Shown: in pieces, positions 1 to 13,505 of the stretch
Position numbering within the stretch: position 1 is the stretch's first letter
How the letters are laid out: the number at the start of each line of letters is the position of its first letter
DNA from: Pseudomonadota bacterium
Lineage (GTDB): Bacteria > Pseudomonadota > Gammaproteobacteria > Burkholderiales > Casimicrobiaceae
Reading direction: 5' to 3'
Assembly: GCA_009786025.1 (NCBI GenBank)
Contig: WQUA01000007.1
Location: forward strand, 1 to 64,000
DNA length: 64,000 nucleotides
Notes under the pieces: model-generated
What the model was told of the DNA's origin: nothing
Database searches by the model: none
The model's input: only the letters and a program-made list of their open reading frames with translations
Made by a program: the position numbers and the translations under genes

Positions 1-459
1 GGCAACGTGCAAGCCAATTACTGTCTTGCCTGGCCCATATTCAACGCTGGCGCGAGAATCGGCCAAGGCGGGTATCTATGGGAACCAGGCAACGAGGTAG
101 GCTACAGCGATCCCATCAACTGGCGCTCGGTCACGGTCACGCAGACCACGGGCGGCACCATTGCCCCCTTCCCGGCGGCCAGCAGTGTCCCGGAGGGCGC
201 CAACCAAACCTTCCTCATCACGCCCGCGCCGGGCTACCGCATCGAATCGGTCACGGTCGATGGCGTGACCTACACCGGCGCGTTCACCGGCTGGACAATG
301 GCTGGCATCACCAGCAACACGCGCACCATCACGGCCAAATTCGTGCCCCTCGTCGCACCGATTGCCTCCGTACCAACGCTGAACCCGGCTGCGCTGGCGA
401 TGCTGACACTGGCGCTGCTGCTGGGCGGCGCAGCGCTGGCTTACCGACGCAGGGTGTGA
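1..459 (+). CDS. C-terminal part of an exported repeat-domain protein with an IPTL-CTERM-like anchor (5' truncated)
   Basis: The frame is open from the first base, so the gene starts upstream of the window. The visible 150 or so residues contain a stretch of the type GTIAP...VPEGANQTFLITPAPGYRIESVTVDGV...ITAKFVP. This matches the bacterial InlB-B-like repeat found in large extracellular proteins. The tail is VPTLNP, then a leucine/alanine-rich membrane segment, then RRRV, which is the architecture of IPTL-CTERM/exosortase-type sorting signals (short motif, TM helix, basic end). I infer a secreted, cell-surface-anchored protein whose tail is processed after export. The motif is VPTL rather than the canonical IPTL, so family membership is likely but not certain. 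The substrate or ligand cannot be deduced from this end. Confidence 0.7.
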   Translation, partial: GNVQANYCLAWPIFNAGARIGQGGYLWEPGNEVGYSDPINWRSVTVTQTTGGTIAPFPAASSVPEGANQTFLITPAPGYRIESVTVDGVTYTGAFTGWTMAGITSNTRTITAKFVPLVAPIASVPTLNPAALAMLTLALLLGGAALAYRRRV

Positions 460-1073
460 AGAGGTTCCTCCCCCGTTTACGGGGGAGGGTTAGGGTGGGG
501 GGCAGCGGCGCAGAATCCATGCAGCGGCGACGGGAAGCAGGTTGCTTCCCCTTGTACAAAACGCTTCTAGAGACGCAAGGGGCGGCAATCTGCCGCCCGG
601 CCTGACTTCTGACCTCTGCCGCCCCCATCCAGCCTTCCCCCGCAGGCGGGGGAAGGAACTTCAAAACCCCGCCCGCCTCCGGTGGGCATTCCCGCAAGCT
701 CCCGTCGGCTTCGCCGACACCCTCTTTGGCAAGGGGGCTTTCCTTCTTCGCGGCTTCGCGCTTTCGCGTGAGGCCAAAACGTCGCAGTTCGCGGCGCTCA
801 CCACGACCTACGCGCTGATTTCTGACCTCTGACACCCCCCATCCCGGCCTTCCCCTGCACGCGGGGGAAGGGTCGCATGGACACAAAATCTCAGCCGAAA
901 AACCCGGCCTTCCCCTGCACGCGGGGGAAGGAGCTTTTTTCTTCGCGCCTTCGCGTGAGAATTCTTTGTGCTCTTTGCGTTCTTTGCGGTGAAATCATGT
1001 TTTTGGTTTCCGGATGGCTGGCCTCTGACATCTGCCTTCTGACCCCGGAAGGCGCCTCATCAGCGCGAAATGG
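460..1073. repeat. Mosaic of dispersed repeats (families A, B, C) between the surface-protein gene and the his operon
   Basis: No convincing gene lies here; ORFs in the track are built from repeats. Four G-rich palindromes (family A, for example CCTGCACGCGGGGGAAGG) occur near 466-499, 628-657, 843-872 and 903-932. Family B tracts (TGACTTCTGACCTCTG type) occur near 603-620, 813-835 and 1021-1043. Family C (CTTTGCGTTCTTTGCGGT) ends near 992. Palindromes such as GGCGGCAATCTGCCGCC (about 582-598) and GGAAGCAGGTTGCTTCC (about 533-549) are part of a larger unit found again near 43 kb. Some palindromes may terminate transcription of the upstream gene, but none has a proper U-tract except the copy ending in CTTTTTT near 940. 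Confidence 0.8.
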
Positions 1074-1102
1074 TTGCAATTTAAAGCGGAATGGTTTAAC
1101 CT
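1074..1102 (+). promoter_or_regulatory. Candidate sigma-70 promoter of the his operon
   Basis: TTGCAA and TAACCT are separated by 17 bases, which would start a transcript near 1109, about 40 bases ahead of the leader peptide ORF. The match is moderate (4 of 6 in each hexamer by eye). Position and spacing suit an attenuator-controlled operon. A second possible -35 (TTTACA near 1115) lies downstream. Confidence 0.45.
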
Positions 1103-1148
1103 AAACAACTGAGGTTTACATTTCCGATTAATATTTACGGGTAATCCC

Positions 1149-1196
1149 ATGAAGAATGCTTTTCCGTTCGTTGCGCACCATCACCATCCTGACTAG
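1149..1196 (+). CDS. hisL: His operon leader peptide (15 aa, four consecutive His codons)
   Basis: This short ORF is absent from the ORF track. It reads MKNAFPFVAHHHHPD and stops at TAG. The run of four histidines followed by Pro-Asp mirrors the enteric HisL peptide, which ends in a His run and PD. It lies directly ahead of a set of competing hairpins and an intrinsic terminator upstream of hisG. Its role is to sense charged tRNA-His: ribosome stalling at the His codons (1176-1187) favours the antiterminator. The Shine-Dalgarno is weak (ACGGGTAA). The call rests on the peptide, its position and the RNA structures together. Confidence 0.93.
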   Translation: MKNAFPFVAHHHHPD

Positions 1197-1296
1197 TCTT
1201 TCAGGACGGTGTGTGCTGGAAGACATTTCGAATTCTTCCGGCGGCAACGAAACGATGAGATGATCGAAACCCCTGGAAGAATTTCCAGGGGTTTTT
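1174..1296 (+). promoter_or_regulatory. His operon transcription attenuator (competing hairpins)
   Basis: Three mutually exclusive structures can be drawn. CCTGA (1188-1192) pairs with TCAGG (1201-1205), extended by GCGCACC with GGTGTGT, so the His codons sit in the first stem-loop. GCTGGAAGA (1215-1223) pairs with TCTTCCGGC (1234-1242). The antiterminator pairs ATTCTTCCGG (1232-1241) with CTGGAAGAAT (1273-1282), ten pairs with one G-U. This last pairing destroys the terminator stem at 1268-1293. The arrangement is that of the classical his attenuator. Pairings were found by eye and not folded computationally. Confidence 0.85.
1268..1296 (+). terminator. Intrinsic terminator of the his attenuator
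   Basis: AACCCCTGGAA (1268-1278) pairs perfectly with TTCCAGGGGTT (1283-1293) across a four-base loop, followed by a T-run to 1296. It stands between hisL and hisG, so termination here blocks the structural genes when His-tRNA is plentiful. Confidence 0.93.
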
Positions 1297-1341
1297 GCTT
1301 TAAGGGTTTTTTGTGCGGTATTTTTGTTTCGAGGAGTTTGT

Positions 1342-2241
1342 ATGCTGGACAAAACACATTTGCGGATTGCGATTCAAAAATCGGGGCGACTGAGTCGCGA
1401 TTCGCAACAGTTGCTGGAGCGTTGCGGCGTCAAAATCAATTTCAGCGAGCAACGCTTGATCGCTTACGCTGAAAACATGCCTCTCGACTTGTTGCGAGTG
1501 CGCGACGACGATATTCCCGGGTTGGTGATGGACGGCGTCGTCGATCTCGGCATCGTTGGCGAAAATGTGCTCGAAGAAGCGCTGTTGATGCGCCGCGCCG
1601 AAGGCGGAGCGCCGTCGTACAAGTTGTTGCGTGGCCTCGACTTCGGCGGTTGCCGGCTGTCGCTGGCAGTGCCGGTCGACACACATTACGATGGTCCACA
1701 GAGTTTGCGTGATTGTCGGATCGCCACATCGTATCCGCATCTGTTGAAGCAGTATTTCGATCAGCGCGGGATCGGATACAAGCCTTGTCTGCTGACCGGT
1801 TCGGTCGAAGTGGCGCCGCGTGCCGGTTTGGCGGACGCGATTTGCGATCTGGTCTCAACCGGCGCGACGCTGGAAGCAAACGGGTTGCGCGAGGCGGAAG
1901 TGATTTATCGCTCGAAAGCGTGTCTGATTCAGCGCGACGGCGCGATGCCGGAAAGCAAACAGGCGCTGATCGACATGTTGATGGCGCGCATTCAGGGCGT
2001 GATTCAAGCGCGCGAATCGAAATACATTATGTTGCACGCGCCGGCAGACCGGCAGGAGGAGATCATCGCCATCTTGCCGGGGGCAGAGCGACCGACGGTG
2101 CTGCCGCTTGCCAACGAAAAAAACCGGGTGGCGATGCACATGGTGAGCAGCGAAACTTTGTTCTGGGAAACGATGGAAAAACTGAAGGCGCTTGGTGCCA
2201 GTTCGATTTTAGTGCTGCCGATTGAAAAGATGATGGAGTGA
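1342..2241 (+). CDS. hisG: ATP phosphoribosyltransferase, long form
   Basis: First and feedback-inhibited step of histidine synthesis: ATP plus PRPP gives phosphoribosyl-ATP. At 299 residues it is the long, self-sufficient form with a C-terminal ACT-like regulatory domain, so no HisZ partner is needed. Closely enteric-like stretches include [64 protein letters not shown] and the C-terminus [18 protein letters not shown] chose the ATG at 1342 over the ORF-track start at 1324 because GAGGAG sits five bases ahead of it. It is the first structural gene after the attenuator. Confidence 0.98.
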   Translation: MLDKTHLRIAIQKSGRLSRDSQQLLERCGVKINFSEQRLIAYAENMPLDLLRVRDDDIPGLVMDGVVDLGIVGENVLEEALLMRRAEGGAPSYKLLRGLDFGGCRLSLAVPVDTHYDGPQSLRDCRIATSYPHLLKQYFDQRGIGYKPCLLTGSVEVAPRAGLADAICDLVSTGATLEANGLREAEVIYRSKACLIQRDGAMPESKQALIDMLMARIQGVIQARESKYIMLHAPADRQEEIIAILPGAERPTVLPLANEKNRVAMHMVSSETLFWETMEKLKALGASSILVLPIEKMME

Positions 2242-2244
2242 TCG

Positions 2245-7839
<5,595 letters not shown>

Positions 7840-7846
<7 letters not shown>

Positions 7847-8475
7847 AGATCAAACTGGACGCGGAACAACGGGCAAAATTGGCTTGGGGGAAAGGGAGCG
7901 GAGGCGACGGCCTTCTCCCGGCGATTGTTCAACATGCAGTGTCCGGCGAAGTGCTGATGCTCGGTTTTATGAACGAAGAAGCATTGGCGGCGACCGAGGC
8001 GAGCGGACGGGTGACGTTTTATTCGCGCAGCAAAGGGAGGCTGTGGACCAAAGGCGAAACATCGAACCATTTTCTCGATGTCGTCGAAATCGCTGCCGAT
8101 TGCGATCATGATTCGTTGCTCATTCTGGCCTGGCCGGAAGGGCCGACCTGCCATCGCAACACATCGAGCTGTTTTTCGCCGACCGCCAGCCGGTTGTCGT
8201 TCTTGTATGAACTCGAACAGTTATTGGCGCAACGCAAACACGCCGACCCCGAGACGTCCTACACCGCGCGGCTTTACGCCAAAGGCACGAAGCGCATCGC
8301 ACAGAAGGTTGGTGAAGAAGGCGTTGAAACCGCGCTGGCCGCGATGGCGAACGACCGCGAAGAACTGACCAACGAAGCCGCCGATCTGGTGTATCACCTG
8401 CTGGTGCTGTTGCAGGATCAGGGATTGGATCTCGATGCCGTCGTGCGTTGTTTGAAGCAGCGGCACAAGATTTAA
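7840..8475 (+). CDS. hisI: Bifunctional PR-AMP cyclohydrolase / PR-ATP pyrophosphohydrolase
   Basis: HisIE fusion of 211 residues catalysing steps two and three of the pathway. The cyclohydrolase half (about 1-115) shows [19 protein letters not shown] and [12 protein letters not shown] with its metal-binding cysteines. The pyrophosphohydrolase half (about 118-211) shows [18 protein letters not shown] and [14 protein letters not shown]. It probably starts at the GTG inside the end of hisF. It is the last gene of the operon; no terminator stem is obvious downstream, where a short inverted family C fragment begins. Confidence 0.97.
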
Positions 8476-8524
8476 CCGCAGAGAATGCGAAGAAACACTT
8501 TTAATCACGAATAGCGCTTTCGTA

Positions 8525-9001
8525 CTATTGTTTCGCCGCCGGCGGCAGCCCACGCACGGACATTCCCGCTTTGATGCCCTGTCTGGTGAACCACCCCTGG
8601 CTCACTTCGAGTGCGTAGAGCGCGTTGCCTTGTGAGCGGTGCAAGGTGGTGTCGTCGTTTGGCGCCATGTCGCGGATGTTGAGGATGATGCCGTGCGCGT
8701 CGATGAACGCGATCGACAACGGCGCCGGGGTGTTTTTCATCCAGAACGAGAGCGGTTGCGGTTGGTCAAAAACAAAAAGCATGCCGCCCCCGTTAGGCAA
8801 CGTAAAGCGATACATTAATCCGCGCTCGCGCTGTTCAGGAGTTTGCGCGACTTCGGCGGTGACAATATGCGCGCCGATGGTTAATTCGATCGTCGGCAGC
8901 GGCGGTTGCGCGGCGGTAATGTTTTGCGCTTGTGCGGTGGAGAAGAACAAGCTCCCTATAAAGAACACATAGAGTGCAAAGAAAAAATTTTGATGTCTCA
9001 C
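8525..9001 (-). CDS. Exported DUF192 protein whose signal peptide is repeat-derived
   Basis: A 158-residue protein: a hydrophobic signal segment MRHQNFFFALYVFFIGSLFFSTAQA (cleavage probably after AQA), then a DUF192 domain with ELTIGAHIVTAEVAQTPEQRERGLMYR, GMLFVFDQPQPLSFWMKNT and ALEVSQGWFTRQGIKAGMSV. DUF192 proteins are small periplasmic or secreted proteins of unknown biochemical role. The start is a GTG at 9001; an in-frame TAG five codons upstream rules out a longer form. No Shine-Dalgarno is visible. The start codon and signal peptide overlie a family C repeat (see findings). Confidence 0.88.
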   Translation of the reverse strand: MRHQNFFFALYVFFIGSLFFSTAQAQNITAAQPPLPTIELTIGAHIVTAEVAQTPEQRERGLMYRFTLPNGGGMLFVFDQPQPLSFWMKNTPAPLSIAFIDAHGIILNIRDMAPNDDTTLHRSQGNALYALEVSQGWFTRQGIKAGMSVRGLPPAAKQ

Positions 9002-9172
9002 GGTTATTTCTTGCTAAAAGTAAATTGACGGAAACGGGGCGACTCCGCCTCCACCCAACCCTTCCCTTAAAGGGGAGGGAGCGTTTCGTTTCTTCGCTCC
9101 TTCGCGTGAGTCACAGGGACGGGTTTGAAACCCATTCCTACATTTCCGCGTCTTCGCGTGAAAATTTAAAAA
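9002..9172. repeat. Repeat-filled spacer with family A, C and E elements
   Basis: The 171-base spacer between two minus-strand genes contains a G-rich palindrome (CCTTCCCTTAAAGGGGAGGG, about 9058-9080), a CCTTCGCGTGAG family C fragment and GGGTTTGAAACCCATTCCTA (family E, about 9121-9140). The region just above the DUF192 gene (9002-9050) has no recognised element or clear promoter. Confidence 0.7.
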
Positions 9173-10405
9173 TTAAAAAGCGTCCGGATCAAGCGGCGCG
9201 CGGGTTTTTCGATAAACGATCCACACCGCACCGCCGGCAGCCGTAGAAGCAATCATACCAAAAGCCAGCGCCAGCAGCGATGTGTCGATCAGCGGCACCA
9301 GCAAGGCGCTGACCAGGGCGCCCAGCGAGAATTGCAGAAAACCCTGCAACGACGACGCCAGGCCGCGCATGGTCGGGAAAAGCGCCAACATGATGAGAAG
9401 CGCGTTGGGTGCTGCCAGGCTGGTACCTGCCGTGTAAAACATGATCGGCAACACGTTCCACATTACATTGGCGGGCAAAAAGAGGCATAGGCCGAGGTTG
9501 AGTATGCAGGCTGTGCCCATGCCGAGATAGCCGAGGGCGACAATCCGTTCAGGAGGGATGCGTCCGGCGAGTTTGCCGGCGAGTGTCGCGCCGCTGATGA
9601 TGCCGATAATCATCGGCACGAAGAGCCAGGCGAACCCCTGTTCGGAAACGCCCAGCAGCTTGACGAGAAACGATGGTGCGCCGGCGATGTAGATGAAGGA
9701 GCCGATGAAATTCAGTGCCGGCGTCAGCGCCAGCAGGAGGAATTCGGGGCGGAAAATTACAGTGCGGTAGTTGCGGTATAACGCGCCGAGGCGAAGCGAT
9801 TGTCGCGCTGCCGGCGGTAATGTTTCCGGCAGCGCCCGATGGCACCAGACGAGCAATGCGACGACGAGTATCAGCAATCCCCAAAAGACCGCGCGCCAAC
9901 TGCCAAGGCCAAGCAGCAGGCCGCCGGCAACCGGCGCAGCGACTGGCGCTAACGAAAAAACCTGGGTGATCCGCGTCATTATTTTTTGCGCGGTAGTGCC
10001 GTGGAACACATCACGCACGATGGTGCGGCCGATCACCAGGCCGACGCCAGCGGAGACGCCTTGCAAAGCCCGGAACAGCCACAATGATTCGATGTTGCCG
10101 GCGATGGCGCAGCCCAGCGTAGCGACGGCGTAAATCGCCAGCGACACCAGAATCATCGGCCGGCGCCCCCAGGCATCGGCCAACGCGCCGTGCCAGAGCA
10201 TCATGACGGCGTAGGCGATCAGGTAAATCGACAAGGTTTGCTGTAAAGCGGCAGGTGATACGCCGAGAGCGGCCTCGATGGACGGAAACGCCGGCAGGTA
10301 CATGTCGATCGAAAAAGGGCCGATCGTCATTAGCGCGGCCAGCAGCAGGATCAGCGGGCCGGGGCGATCTTGCAACGATTCCACCGTAGGCAATTTGCGC
10401 GACAT
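9173..10405 (-). CDS. Bcr/CflA-type drug resistance transporter (MFS)
   Basis: A 410-residue, twelve-helix major facilitator protein of the Bcr/CflA group, proton-driven exporters at the inner membrane. Early motifs fit the subfamily: TIGPFSIDMYLPAFPSIEAALGVSPAALQQTLS, ALADAWGRRPMIL and RALQGVSAGVGLVIGRTIVRD. The ORF track starts at 10543, but the conserved start is the ATG at 10405 (MSRKLPTVESLQDRPG). Substrate is unknown. It is divergent from the site-2 protease gene across about 147 bases. Confidence 0.9.
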   Translation of the reverse strand: MSRKLPTVESLQDRPGPLILLLAALMTIGPFSIDMYLPAFPSIEAALGVSPAALQQTLSIYLIAYAVMMLWHGALADAWGRRPMILVSLAIYAVATLGCAIAGNIESLWLFRALQGVSAGVGLVIGRTIVRDVFHGTTAQKIMTRITQVFSLAPVAAPVAGGLLLGLGSWRAVFWGLLILVVALLVWCHRALPETLPPAARQSLRLGALYRNYRTVIFRPEFLLLALTPALNFIGSFIYIAGAPSFLVKLLGVSEQGFAWLFVPMIIGIISGATLAGKLAGRIPPERIVALGYLGMGTACILNLGLCLFLPANVMWNVLPIMFYTAGTSLAAPNALLIMLALFPTMRGLASSLQGFLQFSLGALVSALLVPLIDTSLLALAFGMIASTAAGGAVWIVYRKTRAPLDPDAF

Positions 10406-10552
10406 GATACAAAAAGCGAAGCAGATAAAAGACAATAGACTACAGAAGTTTGGGGCGTTCGGCACTCTTTTGACGAAAATACGGTATGATTTACCTTTAC
10501 GGCAGGTTGTGCGGCCAGGCGGTACAGCAATACGGCACAGCAATGCGGTAGA

Positions 10553-11218
10553 ATGGCGCGGATGGATTCCATTCTTGTCACTATCATATTGTTCGGCGTA
10601 CCGGCCATTCTGGCGATCACGTTACACGAAGCGGCGCATGGTTATACGGCGCGCAAGTTCGGAGATCGTACAGCGGAAATGTTGGGGCGCATCACGCTGA
10701 ACCCGATCAAACACATTGATCCCGTTGGAACGATTCTGATTCCGTTGGCGCTGTTCCTGATGGCAAAGTTCACAGGCGGGCCGATGTTGTTGTTCGGATG
10801 GGCGAAGCCGGTGCCGATTCAGCCACGGAATTTCAGGGATCCGATCCGGAACATGCGCTGGGTTGCCGCGGCGGGGCCGTTGTCGAATCTGGCGATGGCG
10901 TTCGGTTGGGCGGCTATCGCCAAGCTGGTGATGCTGTTTCCCGGAATGCTGGGCAGCGGCCTGATAACGATGGCGCTGTTCGGCGTGCAATTCAATCTGG
11001 TTTTGATGGCGTTGAACCTGATTCCGATTTTGCCGTTGGATGGCGGACGAGTCCTGTATTCATTTTTGCCGTGGAAGCTGGCAATGAGCTATGCGCGAAC
11101 CGAGCCGTACGGATTGGTGATCGTGATGGTGCTGTTGGTGACGGGTGTTCTGTGGACGCTGATGGAGCCATTGATGACAGCCGGCGCCTGGTTGATCGGC
11201 GTATTCACCGGATTGTAG
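10553..11218 (+). CDS. Site-2 protease family membrane protein (peptidase M50)
   Basis: A 221-residue integral membrane protein. HEAAH (HExxH zinc motif) lies in the first helix (ITLHEAAHGYTARKFGD), and NLIPILPLDGGRVL supplies the second conserved motif with the third metal ligand. Small M50 proteins of this type sit next to trpS and scpA in many proteobacteria, as here. Its proteolytic substrate is unknown. A second ATG at 10562 is a possible start. Confidence 0.92.
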   Translation: MARMDSILVTIILFGVPAILAITLHEAAHGYTARKFGDRTAEMLGRITLNPIKHIDPVGTILIPLALFLMAKFTGGPMLLFGWAKPVPIQPRNFRDPIRNMRWVAAAGPLSNLAMAFGWAAIAKLVMLFPGMLGSGLITMALFGVQFNLVLMALNLIPILPLDGGRVLYSFLPWKLAMSYARTEPYGLVIVMVLLVTGVLWTLMEPLMTAGAWLIGVFTGL

Positions 11219-11343
11219 AAAGAAAGATCGAATAACACGGGCAGGCGCTTCATATGGCGTTTCATATGCCTTTATGGGTTGACCTTGATTGGTTAATTTC
11301 GCAACAACTAACTTGCAATAACTAACTCGTAACAAGAAAATTC

Positions 11344-12558
11344 ATGTTTGCTGATCGTGTATTGTCGGGAATGCGTCCGACGGGCCGCATGCATCTCGGC
11401 CATTATCATGGCGCGCTCAAAAACTGGGTACGCTTGCAGGAACAATACGAATGTTTTTATTTCGTTGCCGACTGGCACGCGCTGACGACGCATTACGAAA
11501 CGCCGGAACTTATCGCTGACAGTGCCTTTGAAATGGTTGTTGACTGGCTGGCGGCGGGGATTGATCCTGTGCAGTCCACGGTGTTCGTGCAGTCACAAGT
11601 GCTGGAGCACGCCGAACTGACGCTGTTGCTCGGGATGACGACGCCGGTAGGCTGGCTGGAGCGGGTGCCGACGTACAAGGATCAGCAACAAAAACTCGCA
11701 GATCGTGACTTGTCAACATACGGATTTCTAGGCTATCCGGTAATGATGGGCGCCGACATTCTGATCTATCGCGCCAATATGGTGCCGGTCGGCGAAGATC
11801 AGGTATCACACCTCGAGTTGACGCGCGAAATGGCGCGGCGCTTCAATCATTTTTATGGACGCGAGCCGGAGTTTGAAGAAAAAGCGCAAGCGGCCATTAA
11901 AAAATTGGGCAGTAAAAAAGCGCGCCGTTACGAAGAGCTGCGTAAGGCTTTTCAGGAGCGTGGTGACACCGAAGCATTGGAGGCGGCGAAAGTGTTGCTT
12001 GAAGAAACGCAGAATCTGCCGCTTGGCGACCGCGAGCGTTTGTTCGGTTATCTTGAAGGTGCGCGGAGAGTGATTCTGGTCGAACCGAAGCCGCTGCTGA
12101 CTGAAACGCCGAAAGTACCGGGCACCGACGGGCAGAAGATGTCGAAATCGTACGGCAACGCGATTTTCATGCGTGAAGAACCGGCCGATTTGACGCGCAA
12201 GATACGTACGATGCAAACCGACCCGGCGCGGATGCGGCGCAGCGATCCGGGCAATCCCGAGCGTTGCCCGGTGTGGCCGTTGCATCAGATTTATTCGAAC
12301 AAGGATGTGCGCGATTGGGTGGCCAAAGGTTGTACAACGGCGGGGATTGGTTGCCTTGAGTGCAAACAGCCGGTGATCGACGGTATTCTGAAAGAGCAGG
12401 AACCAATACGCGAACGCGCGCAACCGTACCTCGACGCTCCGGCGCTGGTGCGCAACATTCTTGCCGACGGTTGCGTGCGGGCACGCAAGCAGGCGAACGA
12501 AATAATGCGCGATGTACGCGAGGTGATGGGCCTGTCGTACGACCGGAGTTTCGGGTGA
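11344..12558 (+). CDS. trpS: Tryptophanyl-tRNA synthetase
   Basis: Class I aminoacyl-tRNA synthetase charging tRNA-Trp. RPTGRMHLGHYHGAL carries the HIGH motif and GQKMSKSYGN the KMSKS loop. At 404 residues it is longer than the usual 330-340 because of an insertion at about 165-250 (FEEKAQAAIKKLGSKKARRYEELRK...). This matches the long proteobacterial variants rather than the enteric enzyme. Its stop overlaps the proposed start of scpA, so the two are probably co-translated. No leader structure was noticed in the 125 bases upstream. Confidence 0.97.
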   Translation: MFADRVLSGMRPTGRMHLGHYHGALKNWVRLQEQYECFYFVADWHALTTHYETPELIADSAFEMVVDWLAAGIDPVQSTVFVQSQVLEHAELTLLLGMTTPVGWLERVPTYKDQQQKLADRDLSTYGFLGYPVMMGADILIYRANMVPVGEDQVSHLELTREMARRFNHFYGREPEFEEKAQAAIKKLGSKKARRYEELRKAFQERGDTEALEAAKVLLEETQNLPLGDRERLFGYLEGARRVILVEPKPLLTETPKVPGTDGQKMSKSYGNAIFMREEPADLTRKIRTMQTDPARMRRSDPGNPERCPVWPLHQIYSNKDVRDWVAKGCTTAGIGCLECKQPVIDGILKEQEPIRERAQPYLDAPALVRNILADGCVRARKQANEIMRDVREVMGLSYDRSFG

Positions 12559-13448
12559 GTGAAGCGCAGATGGGCGAAGTCGGGATGAATGAAACGGCAA
12601 CGCTGCTGCCGGAAGCGCCGATGACGGCTGTCGGCGAGGTGAAGCCGGTTGCTCGGGTTTATGGCGAGATGCTGACGGAGCTGCCGAGCGATCTGTACAT
12701 TCCGCCCGAAGCGCTGGAGGTTTTTCTCGAAATGTTCGAGGGGCCGCTCGATCTGTTGCTGTATCTGATTCGCAAACAGAACATTAATGTGCTTGACATT
12801 CCGATGGCGGAATTGACGCGGCAGTATTTAGGTTACGTTGAAATGATGCGGCGCAGCCATCTGGAACTGGCCGCCGAATATTTGCTGATGGCGGCAGTGC
12901 TGATCGAAATCAAATCGCGTTTGTTGTTGCCGAAACCGCCGACACCGCCTGGCGAAGGAGTAGAAGATCCACGCGCCGAACTGGTGCGTCGTTTGCTCGA
13001 ATACGAACAAATGAAAGCTGCGGCACAAGCGCTTGATACGATGCCGCAGGAGGGGCGAGATTTTGCGACGGTGTGCGTTTGGTTCGACCGGATGGCGGCG
13101 ACGCGGCTGCCCGACGTGGCGCCGGAAGATTTACGACGCGCCTGGGCTTCACTGATCGGTCGCGCCAAAACGGCGAAGCATCATTTGATCACGCGCGAGC
13201 AGTTGTCGGTGCGCGAAGAGATGAGCCGGGTATTGAAGCTGTTGGAAAACGGCGATTATCGGGAGTTTACAACGCTATTTCACGAACACGCCGATGTGCC
13301 GCATTTGGTCGTGACGTTTCTGGCGTTGTTGGAACTGGCGCGTGAACAATTGATCGAGGTCGCGCAGGCCGCGCCTTACGCACCGATTTATGTGCAAAGC
13401 AAACGCGAAGCGCCGTTTGTGTTGAATGACGATGATGAAACTCTGTAA
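12555..13448 (+). CDS. scpA: Segregation and condensation protein A
   Basis: Kleisin subunit of the SMC-ScpAB condensin. PPEALEVFLEMFEGPLDLLLYLIRKQNINVLDIPMAELTRQYLGYVE is the conserved N-terminal Smc-binding region, followed by AAEYLLMAAVLIEIKSRLLLP; the winged-helix C-terminus ends near TLFHEHADVPHLVVTFLALLELAREQL. I place the start at the GTG overlapping the trpS stop (297 residues); ATGs at 12570 and 12585 are alternatives. The partners scpB (next gene) and smc (near 40 kb) are both in this window. Confidence 0.95.
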   Translation: MSEAQMGEVGMNETATLLPEAPMTAVGEVKPVARVYGEMLTELPSDLYIPPEALEVFLEMFEGPLDLLLYLIRKQNINVLDIPMAELTRQYLGYVEMMRRSHLELAAEYLLMAAVLIEIKSRLLLPKPPTPPGEGVEDPRAELVRRLLEYEQMKAAAQALDTMPQEGRDFATVCVWFDRMAATRLPDVAPEDLRRAWASLIGRAKTAKHHLITREQLSVREEMSRVLKLLENGDYREFTTLFHEHADVPHLVVTFLALLELAREQLIEVAQAAPYAPIYVQSKREAPFVLNDDDETL

Positions 13449-13505
13449 GACGAATTTTGTCGAACACGGTTTTAGCAACGGGGTGTTTTTCACTGGAAAG
13501 TAAAG

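Noticed and set aside
329-886. 185-residue minus-strand ORF with PPPAGEG and LTLPRKRG peptides
   Set aside because: These peptides are translations of the G-rich palindromic repeats, not a conserved protein.
460-1000. Regularly recurring palindromes as a CRISPR array
   Set aside because: Copies are unevenly spaced and degenerate, without uniform spacers, and no cas gene is present.
8476-8524. Terminator after hisI
   Set aside because: The short spacer holds only an inverted family C fragment (AACCGCAGAGAATGCGAAGA) and no stable stem with a T-run.
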